A stretch of 64,000 nucleotides of DNA from Trichostrongylus colubriformis (GCA_963978905.1 OZ022260.1:49745551-49809550); one strand, 5' to 3'. Counted from the stretch's first letter, positions 1 through 11,135 are shown. Notes: a model not told the origin generated them from the letters alone. Numbers and translations are program-made.

Positions 1-242
1 GGCGCACACTACAGCGAGCGATTCATGTCGATGACGTGCAAAATGGGTTCGATGCAAAGCAAGAAGTACATCAGTACCGAAATGCTCTTTTATCATGCCA
101 TCTTCTCTGCTTTTTTCCAATTCAATAGCAGAGGAAAGGAAATTTCCATTCAACTCCATACGCAATAGTGGTCGTGCCGATCAAACCCATTTTGCACAAC
201 ATCGCCATGAATCGCGCGCAGTCGTGTGCGCCCGCCAACTGG
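1..242. mobile_element. Fold-back MITE of the CCAGTTGG family, cut by window edge
   Basis: Starts inside the terminal repeat (GGCGCACACTAC) at base 1 and ends with the hairpin sequence followed by CCAACTGG at 242. Its interior (a fragment about a GATCAAACCCATTTTGCACA segment and a purine-rich GCAGAGGAAAGGAAATTTCC core) matches the copies at 2178-2445, 4334-4607, 41326-41589 and 47118-47373. The two ends are inverted repeats of each other over roughly 55-60 bp. No coding capacity. See the Helitron-like entries for why the right end may be a Helitron 3' terminus. Confidence 0.8.
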
Positions 243-446
243 TCGTAAATAATTGAAAAATTTAAGCATCACACAATTAAGTTTCCACATAGATGTTTAT
301 ACAAAGTATGACTTGGTATGCTTATTTAAGATGGGAATGTGCTGCCCATGTCGCGAACTTCCCTAGTGACAAAAGACAGTATACGGGTGGCTTCCACAGT
401 TGAATCACTGAATCCTTGAGTGCCTAAACTCGATGATGAACGATGA

Positions 447-1793
447 TCCTTACTATATATAAAGCGCTAAGGCGTCTGTCCCTCCGTCTGTCACGAAATT
501 AGGTATCATATGAAAAACGACCTGTGCAGATGGGGCCAAGTGTGGTATGGGTAGGGCATGGGACAGGAAGTAAAGACCACACATGGACCAAATTAAGCTC
601 CGCCCACGGGGGCGGGGCGTGCACTGGAATGTTTGGCTTTCAGCCCGAAAATGTTGATTACGTTCGAACGTGCTCCTAACGTAGGGAGAAGATGGATTTC
701 GGTCAGGGATGAGTTTCTGAAGGTCAGGAAAGAATGCAGGGCACAGGGCATTTAAAGTGGTGGGCGGAGCTTGGACGTTACATGAAAAACGACCTGTGGA
801 GATGGGGACAAATGCGGTATGGGTAGGGCATGGGACACTAAGTAAAGACCGCACATGGACCAAGTTAAGCTCCGCCCATAATGGGCGGGGCCGTCGTGGA
901 ATGTTCAAAAATTGTTGATTGGGTTCGATTGTGCCCCAAACATAGGGAGAAGATGGATCAAGGTCAGGGATGAGTTTCTGAAGGTCAGGAAAGAATGCAG
1001 GGCACAGTGGGCGGAGCATTTAAAGTGGTGGGCGGAGCTTGGTCGTTACATGAAAAACGACCTGTGGAGATGGGGACAAATGCGGTATGGGTAGGGTATG
1101 GGACACTGAGTAAAGACCACACATGGACCAAGTTAAGCTCCGCCCATAATGGGCGGGGCCGTCGTGGAATGTTCAAAAATTGTTGATTGGGTTCGAATGT
1201 GCCCCAAACATAGGGAGAAGATGGATCAAGGTCAGGGATGAGTTTCTGAAGGTCAGGAAAGAATGCAGGGCACAGTGGGCGGAGCATTTAAAGTGGTGGG
1301 CGGAGCTTGGACGTTACATGAAAAACGACCTGTGGAGATGGGGACAAATGCGGTATGGGTAGGGTATGGGACACTGAGTAAAGACCACACATGGACCAAG
1401 TTAAGCTCCGCCCATAATGGGCGGGGCCGTCGTGGAATGTTCAAAAATTGTTGATTGGGTTCGAATGTGCCCCAAACATAGGGAGAAGATAGATCAAGGT
1501 CAGGGATGAGTTTCTGAAGGTCAGGAAAGAATGCAGGCACAGTGGGCGGAGCATTTAAAGTGGTGGGCGGAGCTTGGACGTTACATGAAAAACGACCTGT
1601 GGAGATGGGGACAAATGCGGTATGGGTAAGGTATGGGACACTGAGTAAAGACCACACATGGACCAAGTTAAGCTCCGCCCACGGAGGGCTGGGTGTGCAC
1701 TGAAATACTCTGTCCTCAAGAAAAAGAGCAATACAGGCCGACCTACTGTCGCACATGGTGTTTCGCGCACAGTAGTGTGCGCCCGCCAACTGG
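447..1793 (+). mobile_element. Non-autonomous Helitron-like element with internal 268-bp tandem repeats
   Basis: The left end reads A^TCCTTACTATATATAAAGCGC followed by a CTGTCCCTCCGTCTGTCACG tract, the style of known animal Helitron 5' ends. The right end is a perfect 6-bp hairpin (GCGCAC, loop AGTAGT, GTGCGC; 1765-1782), then 11 nt ending in CTGG at 1793, with T next. Helitrons insert between A and T without target duplication and end in a hairpin plus CTRR, so both ends fit. The interior is almost all tandem repeat. No Rep/helicase is present, so it could move only by borrowing enzymes. The other reading, an unusual TIR element, is less likely because the left end shows no inverted copy of the right end. 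Confidence 0.72.
497..1690. repeat. 268-bp tandem repeat array, about 4.4 copies
   Basis: Units are recognisable by GAATGCAGGGCACAG (about 732, 993, 1261, 1530) and by GGTATGGGTAGGG(C/T)ATGGGACA. Spacing is 268 bp between inner copies and slightly less for the first, which lacks part of a GTGGGCGGAGCA segment. Neighbouring units are nearly identical, so the array is recent or homogenised. Open frames running through it on both strands (for example 1253-1879 minus) repeat with the units and look like by-products of repetition rather than genes. A diverged relative of the unit lies at about 40935-41100. Confidence 0.93.
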
Positions 1794-2177
1794 TGATGAA
1801 TATTTTGTTTTCCTTTGTTGCCGATATAATATGTCGTTCCTAAAATGTACCCAAAAACAAGAAGGTCTTGACCGTCCACCGAGCCTGATTTCTATAAGGT
1901 CCAGCACTAGTTGCGGATTCATCTGTGGAGGATTCTCAATAGTGTTACGTCGGCGCACCAAAGAATGGCTGTGAGTGTACTGCATAGGCGTTGGTATGAG
2001 TAGGAGATATTATCGCAACGATAACATCGCCCTAGATCGATACCGCAACCCCAAGTACTAGGCCATAAGGAAAGTTTTGGCAACTCTACTTTTGGGAAAT
2101 CATGACTTCGCTCAGAGTGAATCTTTGACATAGCATGAGGGCCGCTCGACTCGTCACACTTTTGCCGATATGATGTA
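1794..2177. other. Unassigned spacer
   Basis: Between the Helitron-like element and the next MITE. Mixed-composition sequence with no repeat, terminal motif or protein similarity that I recognise. Confidence 0.5.
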
Positions 2178-2445
2178 CCTGTTGACAGGAGCACACTACT
2201 GCGTGCGATTCATTGCGATGTTGTTGTACAAAATGGGTTTGATCGGTACGACAACAATTGTGTATGGAATTGAGTGGAAATTCCCTTTTCTCTGCTTTCA
2301 GCTGAGCTATCGAATTGGAAAAAAGCGGAGAACATGGCGTGATAAAATAGCACAGAGGTATCAATATACTTCAGTCGCTTGCATTGAACACATTTTGCAC
2401 GTCATCGACATGAATCGCGCGCCGTAGTGTGCGCCAGCCAACTGG
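2178..2445. mobile_element. Fold-back MITE, CCAGTTGG family
   Basis: Begins CCTGTTGACAGGAGCACAC and ends GTGTGCGCCAGCCAACTGG. The ends are imperfect inverted repeats, each able to form the GCGC...GCGC hairpin. Interior follows the family pattern: a CAAAATGGGTTTGATCGG segment, then TTTCCTCTGC-like and GCTGAGCTATCGAATTGG motifs. Length 268 bp. Flanks are TA on both sides, compatible with a 2-bp duplication or with chance. Not coding. Confidence 0.85.
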
Positions 2446-2699
2446 TACGAAATATATAATTCAGAATGTAGCACGACGCATAAAGCAGACAAAGTCCGGA
2501 CGAACAAGATTGATGCATATAAGGATGATGAGAGTAGAGAAAACGGATTGAGTGCATGCAAAACGCTATCATCTACGAAAGATGAGCCAAAAACTTCGAA
2601 TGAACTGAATTTAACTGAATTCTGCCTAATGAGATGAGATTAATTCGAAAACAATGCAATATAGCGGCGAAATGGATGAAGATCGGTAAATAATAGTGA

Positions 2700-3135
2700 A
2701 TGAAGAGGATAGTTGACCCATGTGGAACGCATGTAGAGTTGTTGTTCAGCGAATGTACCAAAACAGCAAGCAACGCTTGACTGTCAATGAACTGATGGAG
2801 GCGGTTCTGATTGCTTGGGACATCGAATGGAGCAAGTAAACAAAATCTGGTTTGAAGCAGGTCGAACAAGTTGTTCGAAGCTTGAACCCCGAAGGGCCCA
2901 GTCTCTTCAATCCCGGCGATGTGCTTTTTTTTATTAAGTGTCCACATACTGTTGGTACAAAGAGAAATTTCCTTGTTAATAAAAAATTGCTAAATCGTCC
3001 ACAAAAGCTCCTCCGGTGAAGTACTGAGGTTATCGCATGCAAGAAATCGAATAGTGGAAACCGCGTGTTGCGAAATTCTACTGTGTTTTTGTCGGAATAA
3101 AATTTTAGGTGTCCACATATTTTTGGTAGGGACTG
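2700..3135 (+). mobile_element. 3' end of a Tc1/mariner-type element (relic)
   Basis: Two direct copies of a GTGTCCACATA(C/T)TxTTGGTA motif (about 2938 and 3109) precede a terminal ...GGTAGGGACTG followed by TA at 3136, which is the inner/outer repeat arrangement of Tc1/mariner ends. Just upstream, a plus-strand stretch at about 2780-2880 gives a TVNELMEAVLIAWD-like peptide resembling the C-terminal part of Tc1-like transposases, broken by frameshift. The 5' half is missing. The mariner/Tc1 assignment is fairly secure for the ends and weaker for the peptide. Confidence 0.6.
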
Positions 3136-4333
3136 TATATCTTTTCGTGCATGAACAGAATGGGTTCAATAGCTGATCGTTCGAAGGCACAGTTCACGAT
3201 AATTTACGTCCTTGTCTCGCTCGTAAAGACTCTGGGTGTGTTGAAGAACACAGCAGTGAAGAGAAAAAAACAAAAACAAGAAGCATCTCTTCGAAAACCT
3301 TGAAAATAAGGTGCTCCTGAGTCTTGGCTTCGATAAGTTTGCAGCATGAGGCAAGCCTTTCGACAAGTTTTCGCATGATGGTATCATCCGAAATACCAGT
3401 TTCTGTTACAATGGAAGCTTCTCCTATCGTTTTTTATCGCAGTCGATATCATGCCACTCATACACGCAGGTATATGCTACTGTTGCCCTGTTAGTTAATG
3501 GTAACTTGGGTATGGGCCATCTCGAGACGGTGGCCGCCATCTTGCTCGCGAATTCTTTACGCGTTTAGCACCAACCCTCGCTCCGCAATTATGGCACACG
3601 TTTTGCCTTTGTGAAAAAGCTTATCTACTCGCGCATGGAATCAGGATCCTCAAATTATCATGAACTGTGCCTGAAACGCTTGGCTGCACTGGTCGTGTCC
3701 TAGGCTATCGCTAGCAAAGAGTCCCCGATAGGAGTATGCTGGAGAGTTGATAAGGAGTGGCGTATCTGGCTTACTGGGTTACCCTCTATATATCTGTGAT
3801 CAGCGAAGAAAAGTTTGAAGGGCGTCTCGTCGCTTATCGGTCGAACGCGTTGTACTATTCTTATGGCTCTTATTAGGCGATGAGGTTGCCTTCATACCCA
3901 ACGTTTTGAGATTTTTGGCAGATCGGCAGTATGGTTTGTCCGCGAGTTTAGGTTTTTTGGCAACACGTCACCACAATACCCTATCTACATAATATAAACT
4001 CGTTGATGCGCCGATCCGCGAAATTCCCAAACTTGGGGATGCCCTTATTCTTTCGATCGCCACCTATTTTGCGACGCTAAAAAGTCAAAAGTTTCAAAAT
4101 GGCTACTAACGCAGTTTTAACGGGTAATAACGTCTTCGATCGGCCTCCCTTGTGTTAACAAATTGATACCACGCGTATTCACTCCCCCTTTTCTCGTATG
4201 TATTATACCCAAGAATTTCAACGTTCCGCTCTAGGCGGAAAATTGCGAAAGCCTCTTTGACCCTTGTTTATTGACCCTCTTATCGCACTTGTCAGTTGTT
4301 ATCACTTTTGGTCACTCTGTTATTTATGGGTTA
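3136..4333. other. Unassigned sequence
   Basis: No repeat family, coding region or terminal motif recognised. The small open frames at 3166-3387 on the minus strand look like chance frames. Confidence 0.5.
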
Positions 4334-5675
4334 CCAGTCGGCTGGCGCACATCACTGCGCGCAATTCATGGCGAAGTTGTGCAAAACGGGTTATCAGCCT
4401 GTGATCGGCCCGATCACAGTTGCGTATCTAATTGAGTGGAAATTCCCTTCCTCTGCTTTTAGTTGGGCTTTTGCATTCAAAAAAAGCAAAGATGATGGCG
4501 TTATAAAAAAGCATTTCCGTATTTACGCGCTTTGGTCGCTTTGCATTGAACCCTTCTTGCACGTCATCGACATGAATTGCGCGAAGTAGTGTGCGCCAGC
4601 CAACTGGTTTATGTCATCATTGGGAGTTTGGATAGTTTAGAGATAGATAGGTTTTATTCGATTGCATCGATTGTTGGCAAACTGCTCACTTGCTGAGCAT
4701 CTAACTCCTAAACATCATCGGTAGATCCATATCCCGCTTATCGATGTTTTTTTCGTAAACATGCTTCACTACTTGAAAGTCTACATAGTTTAGCGGTCGA
4801 TAGCCAGTTTTGCTGCCAATAGAAAATAATTCCGAGCGAATCGCTCGCGTTGCTAGCACAAATATAGGCTGTATCATGATTATCAGTGTAGATCGCAGTA
4901 TCAAGAGAAAGGGGCCATTTTTTCGAACGCTGAACAATTCAGCGGTTGATACATCGGCCAGTGATCAGAGCATAAACAAAATGTGTTCACTCCCTGGCAC
5001 TGAGCATCAGACACCTTTGCTGAAGCGGTCGTATAGTAGTTGCAAGCGATGTGAAGGACTTCATCCCATCAAATTTCTAACAGTTCTTATCTGCCACTGT
5101 AAGCCGTTATTGATTTCACTGAGGCTCCTGAACACAACAGTACCATTGAGATCCCCGTACCCTACAATACCTGCGAATGTGAACATTCCACTGTTGACCA
5201 TGAAAGCGAACCGGACTTGGTGACAAGGCTTCTAATCGAATCTTTTAAACCATTATCAAATTGGATCACCCACCATTAATGTCCCTGGCCCACCCTGTTA
5301 AACACCTATGAGTGTTAGCGCTACGATCAATGCGAAAAGCGAAACCGATTCGACGACTCTAGCTATTTCACGCTCCTTATCGTATTTTGTCAACCTTTCT
5401 CAAGTTGGATCACCCGCTATTAATGTTCCCGTCCCATCCCGCAAAACACCTATGAATGTCAGCGCTCTGGGATCAACCGAAAGGCGAAACGACTTTGGTG
5501 CCATTCGCCTTTTGAGGCTCCTTATCAGCGCGTATCAGCTGCTATCACTTTCGGTCCACCACCACTTAGGTCCCCTTACCACCCTCTATATCATTCAGCG
5601 TTCCAGCTTTGCTGCGACGCGAGATATGAATTTCGTGACAGACAGACGGACACACACACACAGACATATAGAGTA
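4334..5675 (-). mobile_element. Helitron-like element, satellite type, 5' end lost
   Basis: Read on the minus strand it runs from a CA-rich head (GTGTGTGTGTCCGTCTGTCACG, about 5630-5665) through degenerate tandem units of the about 146-bp satellite (5020-5620, with CACCCACCATTAATGT and CACCTATGAGTGT motifs) to a unique section (4608-5000) and then the fold-back module at 4334-4607. The outer hairpin end is CCAGTCGGCTGGCGCAC, preceded on the plus strand by A (T after the element on its own strand). The canonical TCCTACT start seen in its relatives is absent here. It is replaced by a second terminal fragment at 5676. Non-coding. Confidence 0.68.
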
Positions 5676-5709
5676 CCAGTTGAGCTATCGCACACTACTG
5701 CGCGAATAA
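5676..5709. mobile_element. Isolated terminal fragment of the CCAGTTGG family
   Basis: CCAGTTGAGCTATCGCACAC then TACTGCGCG, directly abutting the truncated head of the preceding element. The rest of the copy is missing. A similar GAGCT variant of the end occurs at 54366. Confidence 0.7.
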
Positions 5710-5762
5710 CACGTTGATAATTATCAGACGATAACGAAGTCCATATGACTGAATGACTTGAC

Positions 5763-5813
5763 TTTGTAATAATCGCAGTACTGATCGCTTCTCAGTACTG
5801 CGATTATTACAAA
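5763..5813. other. Perfect 22-bp hairpin
   Basis: 5763-5784 and 5792-5813 are exact reverse complements (arm TTTGTAATAATCGCAGTACTGA, given here in two parts: TTTGTAATAATC and GCAGTACTGA) around a 7-nt loop. No tail or promoter is visible. Part of the arm resembles the end of the small MITE at 20305-20447, so this may be a collapsed MITE rather than a functional RNA. Confidence 0.85.
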
Positions 5814-5859
5814 ATTGCGTGAAATGATCACTGCCAGTTATCGAGGCTTATCGTTTTTC

Positions 5860-7182
5860 AAAACGTGCACCACTATTTGGAATTCCACATAGTCGAGCGG
5901 TCGATACCTCCTATGTTGCTAGTTCAGCATTAGAATATGATTCGCTTGCTCTGCTACCATAAATCTCGATCCTATCTTAAAGGCAGCATTAGGGGTAATG
6001 CGGTAATGGAGAAATCCCTACAAGAGGTCACTCACATGGTAGTCCCGGGCCTAAGAAGGCTATCTGTGGCGAAATCCCGGTGAAAAAGCGCCCCTCCGAG
6101 CTGTAGAAACGCCGCAAAACGCCGCAACCATGCAACGGTTCCGCCACTTGGACACAGCGGTCCCGCCTCCCGATGACGTAATTCCCGATTGACTGGGGTG
6201 GGAGCGGTCAAGGAGATGCGGCAGGAGCGAAGGTTCTGCGACGCGCTTTCGCAGTTTTAGCCTGAAGATCACTCCATGAAGTCGATGCTGTCGTATTACC
6301 AAACATTCCCTTGTGTTTACTTGGCAACATGTCAATGGAAACTAGATCAGACTACCAGTCCCTTGACGGGAAGGTCGTCCGCGCCTAGAACCAACGGTGG
6401 GAAGGGGGTCCTATTTCTCGGGTTTTTGGCCAATTCCATCCGTTTTTTCTCCACTGCCCTGTTACTAGGCATATCGACTTTCATATGCACTACTGCTTTT
6501 ACTTTTCGTCCGACTTTGCCCTAATGCTACCTTTAATAATCCATGTAGATCGCAGTATCAAAAGACATGCACCATTATCTGGAACGTTAGACAGTTTAGC
6601 GGTCGATACATCGGTATCTGATATCACACGCAAACAAAACATATTATCCAGTTGCACTGAGGGCATAGTTGAAGTAAACAGTGTACCGGATATTATCCCA
6701 TCCACTTCCTCTTACCAACCTCTGTAAGACGCTATCAGTAAGTCACCATAACTTCCCGTACCCCGCAATACCTGTGAATGAGGATTCCACTGCCGGTCGG
6801 AAAAGCGAAGCGGACTTGGTGACATTTGCTTTCCGACGCTCCTTATCGAATCTTATCAAACTGTATCAAATTTGGATCACCCACCATCAATGTTCCCGTT
6901 ACACCCTGCTAAACATCTATAAATGTCAGCGCCCTAGGGTCAACGCGAAAGACGAAACGCACTTGACGACATTTGCCTTTCGACGCTCCTTATCGAATCT
7001 TATCAACCGTTACAAAGTTGGATCATCCACCAATAGTGTTCCTGTTCCACCCTGCTAAACACCTATGAATGTCGGCGCTCTAGGGTCAACCCGGAAGGCG
7101 AAACGACTTTGGCGACATTCGCCTTTTGAGGCTCCTTATCAGCGCGTATCACCTGCTATCACTTTCGGTCCACCACCGAGAC
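5860..7182 (-). mobile_element. Helitron-like satellite element, fragment, interrupted
   Basis: 5860-5976 and 6537-7182 match the body of the 41590-43409 and 47118-48816 copies (the CGGTCGATAC and GTAGATCGCAGTATCAA landmarks and the tandem units with TCACCCACCA and CACCTATGAATGTC). The two pieces are separated by a TTAA-flanked element and truncated at both ends. The right edge near 7182 lacks the CA-rich head. Confidence 0.7.
5981..6532. mobile_element. TTAA-flanked MITE, copy A
   Basis: Ends are inverted: AGGCAGCATTAGGG on the left and CCCTAATGCTACCT on the right, each flanked by TTAA (5977-5980, 6533-6536). Interior has a GC-rich part (6060-6240, with CGAAATCCCGGTGAAAAAGC) and a TTTTTGGCCAATTCCATC part. 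A second copy is at 61127-61808. TTAA duplication is typical of piggyBac and of the palindromic TTAA repeats of nematodes. No transposase, so superfamily is inference. Confidence 0.8.
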
Positions 7183-7205
7183 GCACATGTACCATCAGTA
7201 TCCTC

Positions 7206-7499
7206 GGTATTACCTATAAAGCCAGTCGGTAGGCGGGCCGCAATTGCGTACGGACACCACTACAGTAACCCTTCTGTCTATATTTATTTAGATCAAGACG
7301 CTGATATGCTAAACACAGAAGGTTGGCCGCTCTCAACTACACTGGCTCTATTCACACGCAGAAAACTAAGCAATCTCGTAGTCTCAGTGACGGCGAACTC
7401 GTTTTGAGCAGCCGCTGATAAATGTAGACGGAAGGGATACTGTAGTGGTGTGCCATACGCAATCGACCCGGCTACCGCTTGGCTTTATAGGTAATACCC
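7206..7499. mobile_element. MITE with 9-bp target duplication (Mutator-like)
   Basis: Terminal inverted repeats GGTATTACCTATAAAGCC (left) and the reverse complement of GGGTATTACCTATAAAGCC (right) continue, less exactly, for about 45 bp. AGTATCCTC occurs at 7197-7205 and 7500-7508, a perfect 9-bp duplication, the length made by Mutator-like transposases. Length 294 bp, no coding potential beyond short chance frames. Confidence 0.88.
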
Positions 7500-7508
7500 A
7501 GTATCCTC

Positions 7509-8535
7509 AAGTGCTTGGGATCGATGCATGGAACCACAACTTTGGTCAGGCCCTATTGATCCGTCTTCGGATCGAGCTTATGAGTTATTCAAAAGTTGAG
7601 CCGAGCTCGTGGAATGCAAGCAGATGAGTCTTTTTCGGATCCAAAAGGGGAAATTCGCACTGCGATCGCTCGCGAACGGCTTGGTAATGGACTCTGTGTG
7701 GTAGGGGTCTTCACTGACTCGCGAAATATCGTGCAATGAGCGTCGCTCCCTTCACCTGATGAAGAGTGAAACTTTTCTTGTGTAGAAAGGGAAAGTGCAG
7801 TAGTTCGTAAAATAGACTATAGGTACACATCGGCCGAGGCGTAATCTGTGGAATGATCATCTCTTTGGTTTCAAAAGGAAGTAGATGCAATGAACAATCT
7901 CTGATGAGACTGGTTAATCGATCCACGATGGCAGGTGATTTATTGGCGAGTACCTTTGATACCTTCCGCCCTGCTTGGTTCTGCCCTAGAATCTAATGCA
8001 GTACAACCTAGTGCTTTTCTGTTAATGCTTTGCACATCAGCATACAACATTGCTGTATATATTCGCTCGATAAACGAATTAATAACGCGTGCTGTGTTAT
8101 GTAATGGATGGTATAGACACCAGTTATGTAGCACCCACCGCTGATCACAAAACCGTGAGTCATGTGGCTGTCTAGGTTTTCAGATTCCAAACCGAATTCC
8201 TTCAACTCCTAGACGGTGTCACTTCCAACAACTCACCATTACTGGCCCCATCCCATATCACAGATGCATAGTAGAGATACGAGCATTCTACTGCGAACCC
8301 GAAACGTGCCACGAATTTGGTTACCCTTGCTCTTTAGGGCTGATATTGACTATAAGCACTACTTCGCGGCGCTGCCGACAATGCCTGCCAAATGCGCCAA
8401 CGCTGTCTGTGGTCTACTTCTCTGCAGCGGCAGGCAGCTCGCCGACAGTTGTCGCCGGTTGGCAGCAGAGCATGAAAGCAATCTTGGCAGATGTTATCGG
8501 TTTTATTCACCCATTCGTAATGTCCCAGAGCCACC
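7509..8535. other. Unassigned sequence
   Basis: No family or gene recognised. The 110- and 143-residue frames near 8216-8777 show no motif known to me, and the second runs into the palindrome below. Confidence 0.45.
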
Positions 8536-9220
8536 ATATATTGGATAGTCTAAAAAGTCTTTTCGTATTTCTAAATACCGCTTTTTCCCTCAAAACTGCT
8601 TTCCACAAAATTTTCTGTACATATATATGTAGTACAAGTCCACACGCATCTATAGGTATTGTTGTCTTCCATCTCCCGGATAACCCTTTTCGGCAAAATA
8701 AACATATCGAAGGTCACCTCATTTTCAATTCCAATTTTTTCTTCTGTATGGCGTTAGACAGGGAAAGGAAAAGGTGATAATCCGATGAAGCAAGACCAGG
8801 GCTATAAGGCAGCAATTTTATCCATGCTCGAGAATTTTTTGGCGAGGCTATTTTTCGGCAAGATCTTCCCACTATTGAAAAAGTGACTCGCCAAAAAATT
8901 CTCGAGCTTGGATAAAAATTGGTGCCTCATCCACCTTATAGCCCTGATCTTGCTCCATCGGATTATCACCTTTTCCCTTCCCTGTCTAACGCCATTCTAA
9001 GAAAAATTTTTTTATAATTTTTGTATTGAAAATGAGGTTGACCTTTGATATGTTTATTTTGCCGAAAAGGGTTATCCGGGAGATGGAAGACAATAATACC
9101 TATAGATGCGTGTGGACTTGTACTACATGTGTATGAACAGAAGAGATTGATGGAAAGCAGTTTGGAGGCAAAAAGCGGTATTTGAAGATACGAAAAGACT
9201 TTTTAGACTACCCAATATAT
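8536..9220. mobile_element. Palindrome made of two mariner 3' ends
   Basis: Left arm 8536-8846 and right arm 8886-9220 are inverted copies around a 39-bp centre. On the plus strand of the right arm, about 8925-8975 encodes PHPPYSPDLAPSDYHLF, the hallmark of the mariner transposase C-terminus including the third catalytic Asp. The following LPKRVIREMEDNN-like stretch resembles the family's end. The left arm holds the inverted, more damaged counterpart. Neither arm has the N-terminal or first two catalytic regions. It is thus a fold-back derivative of a mariner. Confidence 0.8.
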
Positions 9221-10369
9221 CGCAAAGAGCAACCAAGAGATGCACTCGTGATCATTCATGGTTAGTGAGATTACGCATTTGTGGCTAAGAGCGAGAAATG
9301 TATGTAAGTGGTGATTCAGAATTTGTATATCTGTTTTGCACGTCTTCGCGAGGTCAGAGTGCACTTACTCAGAAGGCTTGCAAAGTAAGATGCGACGATT
9401 GATAATCCATTATTCACTTCTTCTTCCAGGATGCACGTTTTTGTGATTCAGCGGCATTTTATCGGAAGGCTTTTACAAGAGGCTTTATAGTTGGAATGCA
9501 CAAGTCAATCGAGTATATGAACGTGGACAATGGAGGAATAGCATGCTACAGTTTTTTCTCTCTTCTAGCTGGGAGATTAGGCGAAAAGGGAAGATTCGGG
9601 AGATTGCAAAAACTACTTTCGAGCAATTAAGAAGTTTCTCATCGATTGTATCTAGTAGTCGAGGAGTAAGCTCATTCATGTAGTTGTTTATGTTTGTTTG
9701 TTGAAATTAGTAAAGGTTTAATTACCCAAGTTTGAGGTCGCATCGCTCAGTAAAACCGCGTGGCAAGGGCAACAGCTGAGACTTTGGTCCACTCAAAACA
9801 CTCAGAGAAAAGGGCGTAAAATCCGTAAAATATACATATTTTATAGTAAAGTACAGGCTCCACCGTTGCTGCCCTGCGTTTTATAAACTTCGAGGGAAAG
9901 GACGATAGCACCAACCAACTGCTATAAAATGCTATGCAAAATGACAACGAACACAGTATCATTGGTAGACAACGTATCCATCCTCGGAATATTCCGTGCT
10001 TCACACTTCGATGAATTGCATGTGGATATGCCATTCGCCTGAACGGTGGAGTTTCTTAATATCAAGTGCTGGTAATGCTCAAGGGTCACTTTGTTCACGG
10101 TAATCTTTCCCTATTTTTTCAAGGGTTTCTCTTGCTCATCTCTCCTCGTAAGCATAGGCGTAGACTGAGTTAAGGCAAAGTGTGTAGCATGAAAGTGAAC
10201 TTAGTGCCGCCCCATGAGTTTGATTCTTTCAGAGTATGATTGCGGTTTTACCTTGCGAAACAGCAATTGTACAAAGCGACATGTGCTACTGATGTCGCCC
10301 CGCTCACTACTGTTGCCTATCACGGCGATCTTTCTCCATCGTCGTCTTGTTGTCCGAGACGACGTTCTG
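9221..10369. other. Unassigned sequence
   Basis: AT-moderate sequence with no repeat or protein similarity that I recognise. The 95-residue minus frame at 9747-10034 has hydrophobic stretches but no supporting splice or repeat context. Confidence 0.45.
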
Positions 10370-11135
10370 TTAGGTTGTAAGGGAAGTTCTGGAGGGTTTT
10401 TCGGATTCACAAGATAAATTCGAATCTCAGGGCGCGTCAACATGAATCAGCATACATATACATAGTGCTTCATAGATAGAGAGAAAGTTACTCTTTCTGC
10501 ATATATGTTTAATTTGGAATGACACAGGGTTTTCGAATTATTAGGGGAATTTCAAAGTACTGTGAAAATGGCCTTTTTTAGATGACTTCGCTTCACGAAT
10601 TCATATTTGGTCGAGTCTGAGCGAAGGCGACCACACATGTGAATGCTGCAAAGGGAGAGGGTAAAGCATTGGATGAAGCACTTTGTCCTGGTTTCAGAAG
10701 TGCAGAAATGAGAATGAGTTGCTCGAGTTTCCAATTGATCAAATCGCTCGAACAAAAACGGCAGAAAGCGATGGGCGCCCATACTTGCAGGGGATATCCA
10801 AAAGTATTGGCCCTCAACACACAAACTTGGTTAACCACCTCAAGTAGCCTTGATTCGGAAATACCCAAAAAAGTGTTGCCGCAGGACTCCTCAGAGCAGC
10901 CATGCGCAAGCGCATTTTCCACAGATCCTCTTCCAGTAATTGTAACAGTTGCAGACTATAGCCCTTACTCGTCCATCATATTCTCCAGATCGAGCCCTAA
11001 CTAGACCCCACTTTCCCAAACATCTAGACAGCTTCTTCAGAAAAGAACTTAAACGGCAAAATGTAACATTGCTCTCCCTTGTGCAGTCGCGTCGCGGCTT
11101 TCTCACTAGAGCGCATAATGTCCCCACATAAGAAA
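10370..11135 (+). repeat. Dispersed repeat R1, copy 1
   Basis: Landmarks in order: TAGGTTGTAAGG, TTCACAAGATAAATTCG, GACTTCGCTTCACGA, GCATTGGATGAAGCA, AGAATGAGTTGCTCGAGTTT, GGGGATATCCAAAAGTATTGGCC. The same order appears at 16150-16710. The end (11040-11135, AACTTAAACGGCAAAATGTAAC to GCGCATAATGTCC) recurs inverted at 12287-12375. Class unknown. The inverted arm suggests a TIR or fold-back DNA element. The open frame at 10639-11004 is not conserved in the second copy. Confidence 0.7.

Noticed and set aside
453..1879. Several 60-208-residue open frames on both strands
   Set aside because: They repeat with the 268-bp units and lie on both strands at once, as expected from a tandem repeat without stops in those frames.
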